64,000 bases of DNA, taken from Candidatus Roizmanbacteria bacterium (GTDB lineage Bacteria; Patescibacteriota; Microgenomatia; UBA1406; GWC2-37-13). Below the pieces are notes generated by a model. It saw only the letters and a list, made by a program, of their open reading frames with translations, was not told where the DNA came from and did not search any database. Shown piece after piece: positions 42,964 through 51,155 of the stretch (positions are counted from its first letter, which is position 1; every line of letters begins with the position of its first letter). The stretch spans positions 46,350 to 110,349 of the forward strand of contig JACRPE010000001.1 of assembly GCA_016214055.1 (NCBI GenBank). The letters run 5' to 3'. A program made the position numbers and the translations under genes.

Positions 42964-43398
42964 ATGGTCAGAATATCACCCTACAAGATTGCTCCTGAAA
43001 AGTACCATAAAATCTTTTCAATATTTTATGAAGTGGTCGGAAAACAACAAAAAGACCTTTTTAACAAAGTCCTATTTGACCTTCTTTCCCCCGCCGAGCG
43101 CGTTATGATCGTCAAAAGAATTGCCATCATCTATCTCCTTATGAAGGACGTCGATTACCGTATGATTTGCAAGGTGCTGAAAGTATCTTACACGACCGTA
43201 TCAAAATTCAGAATCATGATGGAAAAAAGCGAAGGCATCGTACCCGCACTTCAAACCATCCTGAAGATTGAAAAGATATCTCTCATATTTCGAGAGTTTT
43301 TTAATGACGTGTTTGCCCCCGGGGTATATGGGATCAATTGGAAAGCCGCTTGGGAGAGAAAAATAGCTTTCCAACAGGAAAAAACACAAGGCCTCTAA
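42964..43398 (+). CDS. TrpR/YerC-like helix-turn-helix regulator
   Basis: Start MVRISPYKIAPEKY at 42964 (144 residues); the upstream in-frame region lies in the operator-bearing leader. The segment LLSPAERVMIVKRIAIIYLLMKDVDYRMICKVLKVSYTTVSKF is the Trp-repressor superfamily HTH as found in YerC/YecD proteins, longer at the C-terminus than TrpR itself (about 100 aa). It is a DNA-binding repressor of unknown ligand. Three palindromic sites around the gene suggest autoregulation, and a related upstream element sits before comEA. Confidence 0.8.
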   Translation: MVRISPYKIAPEKYHKIFSIFYEVVGKQQKDLFNKVLFDLLSPAERVMIVKRIAIIYLLMKDVDYRMICKVLKVSYTTVSKFRIMMEKSEGIVPALQTILKIEKISLIFREFFNDVFAPGVYGINWKAAWERKIAFQQEKTQGL

Positions 43399-43423
43399 AA
43401 AATCACTTATCCCTTTATTCAAC

Positions 43424-43455
43424 TTTGCTACAGTGTAACAATACGGTGTAGCAAA
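43424..43455. promoter_or_regulatory. 32-bp palindromic site 3 near trpR-like gene
   Basis: Exact repeat of 42703-42734, located 26 bp after the regulator stop codon. Confidence 0.55.
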
Positions 43456-43508
43456 ACTGTCAATCATTATGTCTTCATAAACGTAAATCAAAGCAAACAA
43501 AACAAATT

Positions 43509-43559
43509 TACAATCAGGGAGGCGGGATGAGGTTTGGCCCGAGTACGGGAGCACCGTAA
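43509..43559 (+). pseudogene. 3'-end remnant of a LamG surface gene
   Basis: Seventeen codons reading YNQGGGMRFGPSTGAP and a stop, against YNQGGGIRFGPATGSP at the end of the gene finishing at 42669. The two differ mainly by synonymous or conservative changes, so this was once a real paralogous coding end. Nothing upstream continues the frame. Confidence 0.75.
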
Positions 43560-43600
43560 TATCCTCAATTTTTTCTCCTCCTGACGGCCCATACTACTAG

Positions 43601-43626
43601 TTTTGTAGCATATACACCCTGGACAA
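43601..43626. promoter_or_regulatory. 26-bp CCCTGGACA element, copy near trpR-like gene
   Basis: Exact match over 26 bp to 15544-15569 upstream of comEA. Confidence 0.5.
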
Positions 43627-43658
43627 TCTCATAATTGTGAATTATCCTGCTAAAAAAT

Positions 43659-43826
43659 ACCAAGATCCAAATTCCAAGTAACAAACAACCACCAATTACC
43701 AAAATTCAATAATCAAACGTTTGAAAATTGGAACTTTGTTCTTGGAAATTGTTTGGAATACTTGTAATTTGGTATTTGTAACTTGCTTGGAGTACTTGAG
43801 ATTTGGTATTTGGAATTTCTATTTAA
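43659..43826. repeat. About 130-bp imperfect inverted repeat, copy 3 (extended)
   Basis: Same motif order as the copies at 7779 and 24536, with an extra TTGGTATTTGTAACTTGCTTGGAGTACTTG unit. It ends about 8 bp before the promoter -35 of the following gene. Confidence 0.7.
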
Positions 43827-43833
43827 AATAGTG

Positions 43834-43862
43834 TTGACTTCCCCCTTTTTTTCCTCTAATCT
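43834..43862 (+). promoter_or_regulatory. Promoter of the NVGIG/glycine-rich gene
   Basis: TTGACT (43834-43839), 17 bp of pyrimidine-rich spacer and TAATCT (43857-43862), then CTGAAATC-like sequence to the ATG, with 6 nt between -10 and ATG. The block resembles those at 52539 and 59898. Confidence 0.6.
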
Positions 43863-43868
43863 GAAATC

Positions 43869-46800
43869 ATGGGCGTGAAAAATCATATCCGCTTGGCTCT
43901 TCTTTTTGTATGCCTCATGGTGGTTGGCGTAGCACTCTATCCCTATGTTCCCCGCCTCGTAAAGACAGCCCAGGCAGTACAGGGCGAGCTCAAATTCGGC
44001 TCCGCAATAGACCAGGTCATGACGGTTATCAATAAAACATACTATAGTGCCGATGTCTTTTTCGGTAATGGCGCGGGTGGTACCGTGGGCGTGCTCAAGG
44101 GTACGGGGAATGTGGGAATTGGTGTGGGGACAACGCTGCCAAGTTCACGCCTTCATATTATGGACTCAGGAACTCAGCCAGAGATTAAGTTGCAACGCAC
44201 GCCCAACACCGATCAAGTTCTTTTAATTAAAGGGCCAGGGAGTGGAATCGATGCGGAAATAAATTCGGCGTATGGTTTGAGGTTTACTACAAATCAGACC
44301 AATGGAAACATATTATTACTTCCCGGAAGCACCGGCAACGTCGGTATTGGTTCCGTCTCCCCTACTAAAAAATTAGACGTAGTTGGAGATATCAATTTTT
44401 CAGGAACTCTGTATCAGGGAGGTGTGGCTTATCAAGGCTCCCAGTGGACCACTTCGGGGTCTAACATCTACTATAACACAGGGAATGTGGGATTAGGATC
44501 TACAAGCCCTTCTGAAACTCTTGATATAAACGGTTCGATAAAAGTAGCAGGAACAAGAAAATTTCAAACAATTCGAACGCTTAATAACACTGCTGTAAAT
44601 GATTGGATAAACATCGGCACGATTAATAACAACGGTATAGCAACCTATACCAAAGTAAGAGCCTGGGCTCACTTTAATAATCAACTCTTTATTCGCGAAT
44701 GGGAAGTGTACGGAACCTATTATACCGGCACAAATGTCGATTGGGTTGAAGTGCCTCCCATGAATGGTACAGACTGGAATGACACACAGAATTTTGCACT
44801 TGACGCCCGCTTTGCGGCAAGTGGTCCGGTAATAGAGCTTCGACTGCGAAGATTAAGTGGTGGAACTTATGCTGGTAGCATATATGTTGAAGTTGAAACA
44901 AATTCTACTTTTTCTGCCAGTTCGACCGAAGGAACAGCTGGAACAGTTGCATCAGGATATTTAGGAAGGTTAAATGGTTGGAAATTCCCCGCTACGACTA
45001 ATCATTTTGCGGCCGCCGGCTCACAGGGTCTTTATATTGTAGGTTCCGGCAACGTCGGTATCGGTACCACGAATCCGCAAAAAAAACTCGACGTCTACGC
45101 CGCAAGCTCGACCATCAGCAACACTTCCGGCAACCTCTCCCTCACCCCGAATGCGAATCTACTCATCACGCAGGGGAATGTGGGGATTGGGAGTACAACA
45201 CCAGGACAACTATTTACGGTAGATAAGAGTGGTGCAGGAGAAGCTATTCAAATGGGACCGGCAGGTAAAGGGTATCTTTCCGTAAGTACCGATACAGACT
45301 CTACATTCCATTTATCTCAAAACGCCCAAATAACTGCCGCCTCTACTTGGGTTATTCCCGATGCAAGTAATAAGTCATCAACTATTGAGATGCGTAATAC
45401 TGGAGCTATTGAAATGTTTGGCACTCTTACTGCTGGAGCAACAAATTGGCAAAAGATGCTTAGTCTTGACACACCAAATAATCAAGTAGTGTTTCCGAAC
45501 GGCAACGTCGGCATTTCCTCTACCACCCCAGGAGCCAAGCTCGACGTGGGAGGAACCACTTCCACCATCGCCAACGTCTCCGGCAACCTTTCCATCGTCC
45601 CGGCGAGCAATTTGATAGTAACTCAAGGAAGTGTTGGAATTGGGACGACGGCACCAGTTTCAAAATTTAATGTAACCGGCCTTACTACACTTTCGAGGGA
45701 CGGTTCTGCACAATGTTGTGGTAATGATGCTACATTAGCCCTGGGAGAAGGTACCTCTGGAACGGGCAAACGGGCAAGTATATCGTTCCATAATGGAGGA
45801 GTCGCCGAAGGTACCTTGGAACTTTTTAATGGGTCACCTCGTAGACTTAAAATATTTGATAATCAAAGTCAGGGAATGGGATTACAGATGTCAGGACCGT
45901 TGTATGTTGATGGTACAGGAAATAGTTATATTTCCGGCAACGTCGGCATCGGGTCAACGGCCCCGAGGGCATCACTTGATTTAAGCTCGAAGACAGACGG
46001 AGAGATCCCACCCCAAGGTACTACGGCCCAAAGACCTGGTTCGCCCGTGACAGGCACCATGAGATATAACACTACTTTAGGAAGACCGGAGTATTATAAC
46101 GGGACCGCTTGGATCCCCATCGTGAGCCCTTCCGGTCCCGTGCTCGCAACCGGCGGAGAAATAACAGAGGTCGGCGGTTATCGTATCCATACCTTCAGAA
46201 CTACTGGCACGTTCACCGTAGCGAGCAATATTACTGCTGATGTTCTCATAGTCGCGGGTGGAGGCGGAGGAGGAGCTTATAGCACCACCAATGCCAATGG
46301 CGGCGGAGGCGGAGGAGGCGTGGTTTATGCGGTTAATCAGGCATTGACTCCAGCGGCTTATCCCGTAACGATTGGACGCGGTGGAACTGGATATACTTGG
46401 AATACCAATTCGTGCGGCACCAACGGAGGGAACTCTGTATTCGGAGCGTTGCCAGCCGCAATTGGAGGAGGAGGAGGAGCGGGCCAGAGCAGTTGTGCCG
46501 GTGGTACCGGGGGTAGCGGCGGCGGCTGTAGCCAAAATACCGCGGCCGGAGCCTCCAACCAGACCGGCGCCGGCACCAATATAACGGTATATGGAAACGC
46601 CGGTGGAGCGGGTAGCTACACCTGGACCGGTTGCGGTGGCGGTGGCGCGGGTTCCGCCGGAGTCGGAGGTGGTTCTACCTACCCGAGCGGCAATGGAGGA
46701 AATGGGATTACCCTTACCATATCCGGCTCGTCGGTTTGTTATGCCGGCGGCGGCGGGGGCGGAGGGAACTCCAGCGAGCGCGCAGGAAGTGGTTTTTGTG

Positions 46801-47030
46801 GCGGGGGTCGCGGCTTCGGTAGCACAAACAATGGCGACGCCACGGGTGATGACTATAGGGAATACCCCAACAGTATTCAGACATCAACAGGAGGGAGTCG
46901 CAATACGAGTGGAATTTCAGGCACCGGCGGCGGAGGCGGTGGCGGTAGCTACTGGTCGCCCAATGTGGGTTCATATCAAGCGGGGTCAGGCGGTTCCGGC
47001 ATCGTCATAGTGCGCTACGCGATACCATAA
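43869..47030 (+). CDS. Surface NVGIG-repeat protein with glycine-rich C-terminus, 1053 aa
   Basis: An N-terminal anchor (LALLFVCLMVVGVALYPYVP) is followed by about eight GNVGIGTTxP units, with beta-rich spacers and an insert of about 120 residues in the first third. The last 250 residues form a glycine-rich domain (IVAGGGGGGAYSTTN ... GSGIVIVRYAIP), known from phage-tail-like and adhesin proteins, with several Cys in the loops. GC content rises in this tail. Probably a surface fibre smaller than the 3230-residue neighbour. Confidence 0.8.
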   Translation: MGVKNHIRLALLFVCLMVVGVALYPYVPRLVKTAQAVQGELKFGSAIDQVMTVINKTYYSADVFFGNGAGGTVGVLKGTGNVGIGVGTTLPSSRLHIMDSGTQPEIKLQRTPNTDQVLLIKGPGSGIDAEINSAYGLRFTTNQTNGNILLLPGSTGNVGIGSVSPTKKLDVVGDINFSGTLYQGGVAYQGSQWTTSGSNIYYNTGNVGLGSTSPSETLDINGSIKVAGTRKFQTIRTLNNTAVNDWINIGTINNNGIATYTKVRAWAHFNNQLFIREWEVYGTYYTGTNVDWVEVPPMNGTDWNDTQNFALDARFAASGPVIELRLRRLSGGTYAGSIYVEVETNSTFSASSTEGTAGTVASGYLGRLNGWKFPATTNHFAAAGSQGLYIVGSGNVGIGTTNPQKKLDVYAASSTISNTSGNLSLTPNANLLITQGNVGIGSTTPGQLFTVDKSGAGEAIQMGPAGKGYLSVSTDTDSTFHLSQNAQITAASTWVIPDASNKSSTIEMRNTGAIEMFGTLTAGATNWQKMLSLDTPNNQVVFPNGNVGISSTTPGAKLDVGGTTSTIANVSGNLSIVPASNLIVTQGSVGIGTTAPVSKFNVTGLTTLSRDGSAQCCGNDATLALGEGTSGTGKRASISFHNGGVAEGTLELFNGSPRRLKIFDNQSQGMGLQMSGPLYVDGTGNSYISGNVGIGSTAPRASLDLSSKTDGEIPPQGTTAQRPGSPVTGTMRYNTTLGRPEYYNGTAWIPIVSPSGPVLATGGEITEVGGYRIHTFRTTGTFTVASNITADVLIVAGGGGGGAYSTTNANGGGGGGGVVYAVNQALTPAAYPVTIGRGGTGYTWNTNSCGTNGGNSVFGALPAAIGGGGGAGQSSCAGGTGGSGGGCSQNTAAGASNQTGAGTNITVYGNAGGAGSYTWTGCGGGGAGSAGVGGGSTYPSGNGGNGITLTISGSSVCYAGGGGGGGNSSERAGSGFCGGGRGFGSTNNGDATGDDYREYPNSIQTSTGGSRNTSGISGTGGGGGGGSYWSPNVGSYQAGSGGSGIVIVRYAIP

Positions 47031-47055
47031 ATATGATGTGTTATACTTTACTTAT

Positions 47056-47265
47056 ATGAAAATTCATCACTATACCGCTATATTTCAAAAAGAACCTGAA
47101 GGTGGATATACCGTGGTAATCCCCGCGCTTAAAGGATGTGTTTCATATGGTGATACTATTGAAGAAGCCGCCGCCGCCGCTAAAGAAGCGATCGAATCCT
47201 ACTTGGGAAGTCTGGCGAAGGACCACCTTTTTTGTCATTCCCGCGTAGGCGGGAATCCAGACTAG
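47056..47265 (+). CDS. HicB-like antitoxin, C-terminus replaced by repeat
   Basis: Start MKIHHYTAIF at 47056. The fold KEPEGGYTVVIPALKGCVSYGDTIEEA is that of the HicB partial RNase-H-like antitoxin domain. The final ten residues (CHSRVGGNPD) are read from a TTCCCGCG...GGGAAT repeat, so the native end is lost or extended. No HicA toxin gene is adjacent, so it is an orphan. Confidence 0.75.
   Translation: MKIHHYTAIFQKEPEGGYTVVIPALKGCVSYGDTIEEAAAAAKEAIESYLGSLAKDHLFCHSRVGGNPD
47234..47262. repeat. TCATTCCCGCGTAGGCGGGAATCC repeat forming a gene 3' end
   Basis: Provides the last codons and the stop context of the HicB-like gene. The minus-strand relatives at 47582-47644 lie upstream of the GIY-YIG gene. 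Confidence 0.85.
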
Positions 47266-47272
47266 AACAACC

Positions 47273-47566
47273 TTACAAAATATCTTTATACAAATCTTTC
47301 CATTCGGGGTTCTTTTCTTCTATCAATCGTAATTTCCATTTACGATTCCACTTTTTTATTTGTTTCTCTCTTCTTATGGCAGACTCAGGGTTATCATGCA
47401 ATTCGTAATATATCAGATGATGGACTTCATATTTTTTAGTAAACCCTTCTACTTTTTGATTTTTATGTTCCCAGATTCTCTTAACGAGATTGCTTGTGAC
47501 TCCAACATAAAGAGTACCGTTTTTTTGAGAAGAAAGAATATAAACACAGTAAGATTTATCAAACAT
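47273..47566 (-). CDS. GIY-YIG nuclease domain protein
   Basis: Start MFDKSYCVYILSS at 47566 (97 residues). It has YCVYILSSQKNGTLYVGVTSNLVKRIWEHKN, the GIY-YIG core (here VYI...YVG), and a conserved FTKKYEVHHLIYYE segment, typical of the small UPF0213/YhbQ-like family. Probably a DNA nuclease with a repair or mobile role. A longer frame to 47611 starts within a repeat (MVIPDLIGNL) and is less likely. Confidence 0.85.
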   Translation of the reverse strand: MFDKSYCVYILSSQKNGTLYVGVTSNLVKRIWEHKNQKVEGFTKKYEVHHLIYYELHDNPESAIRREKQIKKWNRKWKLRLIEEKNPEWKDLYKDIL

Positions 47567-47697
47567 ATAAGGTTTATTATATAGATTCCCGATCAGGTCG
47601 GGAATGACCAATTATAGACTGGATCCCCTCCTTCGAGGGGATGACTTATGAACTCTTTGCATCTGTTATATTTTTAGTATAGTATATAAGTAGTCGT

Positions 47698-48411
47698 ATG
47701 ACCAAAAAAAAGATCATCATTATTCTCTCAGTGCTTCTTCTCCTCATGGGTTTGCAAATGATATTCGCGCCCGTGCTCAGACGTCTCCCCTTTTTGACGG
47801 GAATGGTCCCCTTACTCCCTACTCCCGCCGAACCGGTGAATTCCTTATCCGGCGTGCTTGATAGCAAAGGATTTAATAATATTACGGTCGTGACATATAA
47901 CAAAGCATATAAAGTAAAGATAACGGATAAGACTGTCATCACGGGACAAATACCGATGCTTCCCCGAGCTCTCCTTTCCCTTACGTCAGGTCAACCAAAA
48001 AAAATAGGGTTTAATGATCTGAAAGACGGACAAGGAATTTCCGTAAATACGCTCGTCGATCTGCGGGACCAAAAAATCAACGAGTTTGAAGCGACCGCGG
48101 TCAGCTCCACTCAAGTGGTGACAACTCTGGGCGGGACTCTCGTGGATAAAAAAGGAAATGATATATTCGTAAAGGCCGCGGCTTTCGCGGCATCTTCACC
48201 CTCTTTTCAAACATATACCGTGAAGACTAACAAAAACACGGGGTTTTTTATGGAATTGAAAAAGATTTCGTTGAATGATTTAAAAAAAAATTCGCAAATA
48301 ATCGTCTATTCAAATGGCGAGATAACCGGACGTGAAGATATCAATGCGCAGTATATCGAAGTATTGCCTCCACCCCCACTACCTCCGACGTTGGCCCCTG
48401 AGGGGAGATAA
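47698..48411 (+). CDS. Membrane-anchored hypothetical protein, 237 aa
   Basis: An N-terminal TM (IIIILSVLLLLMGLQMIFA) is followed by a beta-rich extracellular part with two similar halves (SGVLDSKGFNNITVVTYNKAYKVKI and GGTLVDKKGNDIFVKAAAFA), reminiscent of DUF5666-type OB/beta modules, and a proline-rich tail (PPPPLPPTL). The stop lies in a TAATCCCGCCCC repeat fragment. The function is unknown. Confidence 0.6.
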   Translation: MTKKKIIIILSVLLLLMGLQMIFAPVLRRLPFLTGMVPLLPTPAEPVNSLSGVLDSKGFNNITVVTYNKAYKVKITDKTVITGQIPMLPRALLSLTSGQPKKIGFNDLKDGQGISVNTLVDLRDQKINEFEATAVSSTQVVTTLGGTLVDKKGNDIFVKAAAFAASSPSFQTYTVKTNKNTGFFMELKKISLNDLKKNSQIIVYSNGEITGREDINAQYIEVLPPPPLPPTLAPEGR

Positions 48412-48444
48412 TCCCGCCCCGTGAAAAAATGAAAAATCTTACTC

Positions 48445-48473
48445 TTGACAAAAAGTAAGGAGTAAGGTATATT
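48445..48473 (+). promoter_or_regulatory. Promoter of the VapBC module
   Basis: TTGACA (48445-48450), 17 bp and TATATT (48468-48473). The ATG follows after 8 nt, so the leader is about 2 nt. Confidence 0.65.
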
Positions 48474-48481
48474 GTAAGGAT

Positions 48482-48745
48482 ATGTCCTACGCCGCTACCA
48501 TGACTCAAAAAGGTCAAATAACCATCCCTGTTGCCATACGTAATGTATTTGGCCTTGTGCCCTCCAGCCGCCTCATCTTCTCCATTGAAGAAAAAAAGAT
48601 CATAGCTCAACCGTATAATAGCGATATTTTGTCTTTATATGGATCATTAAAATCAAAAAATAAAAAACCAGCTGATCTAAAAAAAATTCGCTCCATCATG
48701 AGACAAAAAATTGCCGCTGACATCGCTAGCGAAGGGCTTATATGA
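48482..48745 (+). CDS. vapB: AbrB-type antitoxin (VapB)
   Basis: The 87-residue protein starts with ATMTQKGQITIPVAIRNVFGL, the SpoVT/AbrB swapped-hairpin DNA-binding domain. The C-terminal helix would bind and block the toxin. Its stop overlaps the PIN-domain toxin start by 4 bp (ATGA), typical of VapBC operons and autoregulation. Confidence 0.88.
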   Translation: MSYAATMTQKGQITIPVAIRNVFGLVPSSRLIFSIEEKKIIAQPYNSDILSLYGSLKSKNKKPADLKKIRSIMRQKIAADIASEGLI

Positions 48746-49164
48746 AATTATTTGTAGACACCAACATATTCCTTAGATATTTGTTAGCTGATCATAAAAC
48801 CCAATCTCCTACCGCAAAAAAGCTTTTTACTGAAGCAAAGGAGGGAAAGTTAACACTCGTTACTCATCCTCTCGTGATTTCCGAAATATTTTTTATGCTC
48901 TCTTCGTACTATCGATTTACGAAAGAAGAAATAATTGAAAAAATGAGAATAGTTTTACTTTTTGAAGGGCTTGAAATCAAGGAAAAAAATATATTATTCC
49001 AAGCAATTTCTTTTTATGAAGAGAAAAATATCGATTTTGTCGATGCTTATGTTGCCGCATATTGTTTTAAAAGTAATGTGAACGTCTGTTCGTTTGATAA
49101 AGACTTTGACAAAATAAAAGAGATAAAAAGAATCGATCCCTTTCTTTTAGATAAACTATCTTAA
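48742..49164 (+). CDS. vapC: PIN-domain toxin (VapC)
   Basis: The 140-residue PIN nuclease has FVDTNIFLRYLL (first Asp), VISEIFFML (Glu), IDFVDAYVAAYC (Asp) and VCSFDKDFDKI (Asp), the four acidic Mg2+-binding positions. It would cleave RNA, often tRNA, when freed from the antitoxin. Complete and probably active. Confidence 0.9.
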   Translation: MKLFVDTNIFLRYLLADHKTQSPTAKKLFTEAKEGKLTLVTHPLVISEIFFMLSSYYRFTKEEIIEKMRIVLLFEGLEIKEKNILFQAISFYEEKNIDFVDAYVAAYCFKSNVNVCSFDKDFDKIKEIKRIDPFLLDKLS

Positions 49165-49261
49165 CATTCTATTTGTCTCCATTTTCCGACGTCTATTGCA
49201 AAATAATCCCGCCCCATGAAAAAAACAAGCCCCTGAGAATTTCTCCTTAAGAAAAGTACAC

Positions 49262-49290
49262 TTGACAAAAATCATTACTTTTTGTAAAGT
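49262..49290 (+). promoter_or_regulatory. Putative promoter of the DUF4143 ATPase gene
   Basis: TTGACA (49262-49267), 17 bp and TAAAGT (49285-49290). The start codon follows after 14 nt, so the leader is about 8 nt and has no Shine-Dalgarno. Confidence 0.5.
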
Positions 49291-49304
49291 GGTAATTACA
49301 CCAT

Positions 49305-50498
49305 ATGTTTTATCAGCGTAAAATCTATCCGGAACTTCTGGCCCACGCACAACTTCCTGCGGTCACTGTATTGACTGGTATGCGCAGAACCGGTAAAACC
49401 ACACTCGTGTTGCAATTATTGGCGGAATTACCAACTAAAAATTCTCTATTTTTGGATTTTCAACGCGCTGATATCCGAGAACTATTTTTAGAAAAAAACT
49501 ATGAGGTCATACGCGAATCTTTTGTCACCAGAGGTTTAAACCCGGACATTCCTATGATCGTTGCGCTGGACGAAATACAGTTGGCCCCCGAAAGCCCAAG
49601 TGTCATAAAGTATTTATCTGATCATTATCATATTAAGTTTATAGTCACGGGGTCGAGCTCATATTATTTAAAGAATTTGTTTTCGGAGTCACTGTCCGGA
49701 CGAAAAAAAATATTTGAATTATATCCGTTGGATTTCGGCGAATTTTTGACATTTAAGAATGTCCCCCATCGCACGGTTAATTGGGTAGAAAAACCATTTG
49801 ACTATTTGGAACACCGTCGCCTCTTTGCATATTATGAAGAATTTGTCCGATATGGAGGATTCCCCCAGGTGGTGTTGGCTCAAACCGAAGCGCAAAAACA
49901 CGATATTCTTTTGGATATCATGTCCTCTTACATAAATATCGATGTTCGTTCACTTGCTGATTTTTCAGATGAGCGAAATCTTTATGCGCTCGCCAAGCTT
50001 TTGGCGGGAAGAGTGGGGAGCCGAGTAGAATATACTAAATTATCCAGCCTGACGGGACTATCCCGTCCGACCGTAACAAATTATATTTCTTTTTTTGAAA
50101 AAACATATCTTATCAGCACGGTTCCTGTGTATACTAAAAATGTTGATCGGGAAATCGTAAAGGCCCGTAAGCTGTATTTTTGTGACACTGGACTCGCTAA
50201 TACATTGTCTGAATTATCAAGCGGAGCACAGTTTGAAAATACCCTTTATAATCAACTTGCACGTCTGGGTGGAGTTCAGTATTTTGCTCTCAAAACCGGA
50301 CATGAAATCGATTTTATATTAGGCGGTAATCTGGCAATTGAGGCCAAAGAAACGCCGATTGCGGGAGATTTGTCCCGCTTGGCACAGATGGCTTCAACCG
50401 CGGGAGTATCAGGTTTTAAACTGGTAGGGAGACATAAATCACCAAAATTTACGAATTATGCATGGGCAGGTTCTGTGCAAAATAATCCCGCCCCATGA
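49305..50498 (+). CDS. AAA ATPase with DUF4143 C-terminal domain
   Basis: The 397-residue protein has Walker A (GMRRTGKTTLVLQLL), Walker B (MIVALDEIQLAPE) and sensor-like FIVTGSSSYYLKN. The C-terminal DUF4143 part has a winged-helix region (LSRPTVTNYISFFEKTYLI) and a nuclease-like end (RLGGVQYFALKTGHEIDFILGGNLAIEAKE), which resembles the E-x-K core of the PD-(D/E)xK fold. The family is widespread in archaea and CPR and its function is poorly known. It sits between toxin-antitoxin pairs and may be a defence or stress ATPase. Confidence 0.85.
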   Translation: MFYQRKIYPELLAHAQLPAVTVLTGMRRTGKTTLVLQLLAELPTKNSLFLDFQRADIRELFLEKNYEVIRESFVTRGLNPDIPMIVALDEIQLAPESPSVIKYLSDHYHIKFIVTGSSSYYLKNLFSESLSGRKKIFELYPLDFGEFLTFKNVPHRTVNWVEKPFDYLEHRRLFAYYEEFVRYGGFPQVVLAQTEAQKHDILLDIMSSYINIDVRSLADFSDERNLYALAKLLAGRVGSRVEYTKLSSLTGLSRPTVTNYISFFEKTYLISTVPVYTKNVDREIVKARKLYFCDTGLANTLSELSSGAQFENTLYNQLARLGGVQYFALKTGHEIDFILGGNLAIEAKETPIAGDLSRLAQMASTAGVSGFKLVGRHKSPKFTNYAWAGSVQNNPAP

Positions 50499-50511
50499 AA
50501 AAAATTTCCAT

Positions 50512-50541
50512 TTGACAAAATATAACAAATATTGTTAAAAT
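50512..50541 (+). promoter_or_regulatory. Promoter of the RHH/RelE module
   Basis: TTGACA (50512-50517), 18 bp and TAAAAT (50536-50541), 8 nt before the ATG. The block AAAAAAATTTCCATTTGACA is repeated before the YefM module at 51737-51756. Confidence 0.6.
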
Positions 50542-50549
50542 ATAATAAT

Positions 50550-50813
50550 ATGACCACGTTCAGTATTTCTCTTCCCAACCAAATAGCTATTCAGGTAGAT
50601 AGCGAAACCCAGAGACAGGGCTTTGCCACGCGTTCTGAGTTTATACGCACATTACTGCGCAAATACTTTACCAATGATTTCGAATTTAAAGCTTTTGTCC
50701 CGCGACCTTTAGAAGAAATCAAACAAGGCATGGAGAAAACAGGAAAATATAATAAAAAATTTATAAATAGGGTGATAAAAGGACTTTCCGAATCATCCAT
50801 GTATGCACATTGA
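50550..50813 (+). CDS. Ribbon-helix-helix antitoxin
   Basis: Start MTTFSISLPNQIAIQVD at 50550 (87 residues). SISLPNQ ... GFATRSEFIRTLLRKYF is the CopG/ParD-like RHH DNA-binding fold, with a C-terminal tail for toxin binding. It overlaps the toxin gene by 11 bp. Confidence 0.82.
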   Translation: MTTFSISLPNQIAIQVDSETQRQGFATRSEFIRTLLRKYFTNDFEFKAFVPRPLEEIKQGMEKTGKYNKKFINRVIKGLSESSMYAH

Positions 50814-51051
50814 ACCACTCCGTGCTAAGTTTATAACATACCTTTCAAAAAGAGGGCTGATGAAAAAATTTAACAAGCAAGTAGCTCTCTTTATTTTCAA
50901 CCCAAAACATCCTTCTTTAAACACAGAATTGCTATTACCAAAAGAATACAAAGTTTATTCATTTAGACTAGATAGAAAATATAGAGTTATTTTCTTATTT
51001 AAAGCTTTGGATAGGATAGAAATCGTGGATATAAACGACCATTATAAATAA
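50803..51051 (+). CDS. RelE/ParE-superfamily toxin
   Basis: The 82-residue protein has the small RelE fold, with FNPKHPSLNTELL, YSFRLDRKYRVIFLF and a terminal IEIVDINDHYK, matching YafQ/RelE-type mRNA interferases or gyrase-targeting ParE. The subfamily and active-site residues are not certain. Confidence 0.78.
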   Translation: MHIEPLRAKFITYLSKRGLMKKFNKQVALFIFNPKHPSLNTELLLPKEYKVYSFRLDRKYRVIFLFKALDRIEIVDINDHYK

Positions 51052-51120
51052 ATCTTCCCTTTTCCTTTCTCCTTCTCAACCCCCCACTTCCGCGGTGAAG
51101 GAGAAATAGGGAAATTCGTC

Positions 51121-51149
51121 TTGACACTGTGTAATGCAGTATATACAAT
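51121..51149 (+). promoter_or_regulatory. Promoter of the BrnTA module
   Basis: TTGACA (51121-51126), 17 bp and TACAAT (51144-51149), 6 nt before a GTG start. A leaderless GTG mRNA is predicted. Confidence 0.65.
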
Positions 51150-51155
51150 TATATC

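Larger units (their letters stand above)
43399..43868. other. 470-bp region between trpR-like gene and giant gene
   Basis: In order it holds palindromic site 3, a 17-codon remnant of a LamG-gene 3' end, the 26-bp CCCTGGACA element, the third copy of the 130-bp inverted repeat and the promoter of the next gene. I see no full gene. Confidence 0.65.

Noticed and set aside
46077..46535. Minus-strand ORFs opposite the glycine-rich region
   Set aside because: GC-rich Gly codons give long open frames on the other strands; products are low-complexity and match nothing.
26542..47030. Prophage tail-fibre region
   Set aside because: NVGIG and glycine-rich domains occur in phage fibres, but no capsid, terminase, tail or lysis genes are present and the proteins have N-terminal membrane anchors.
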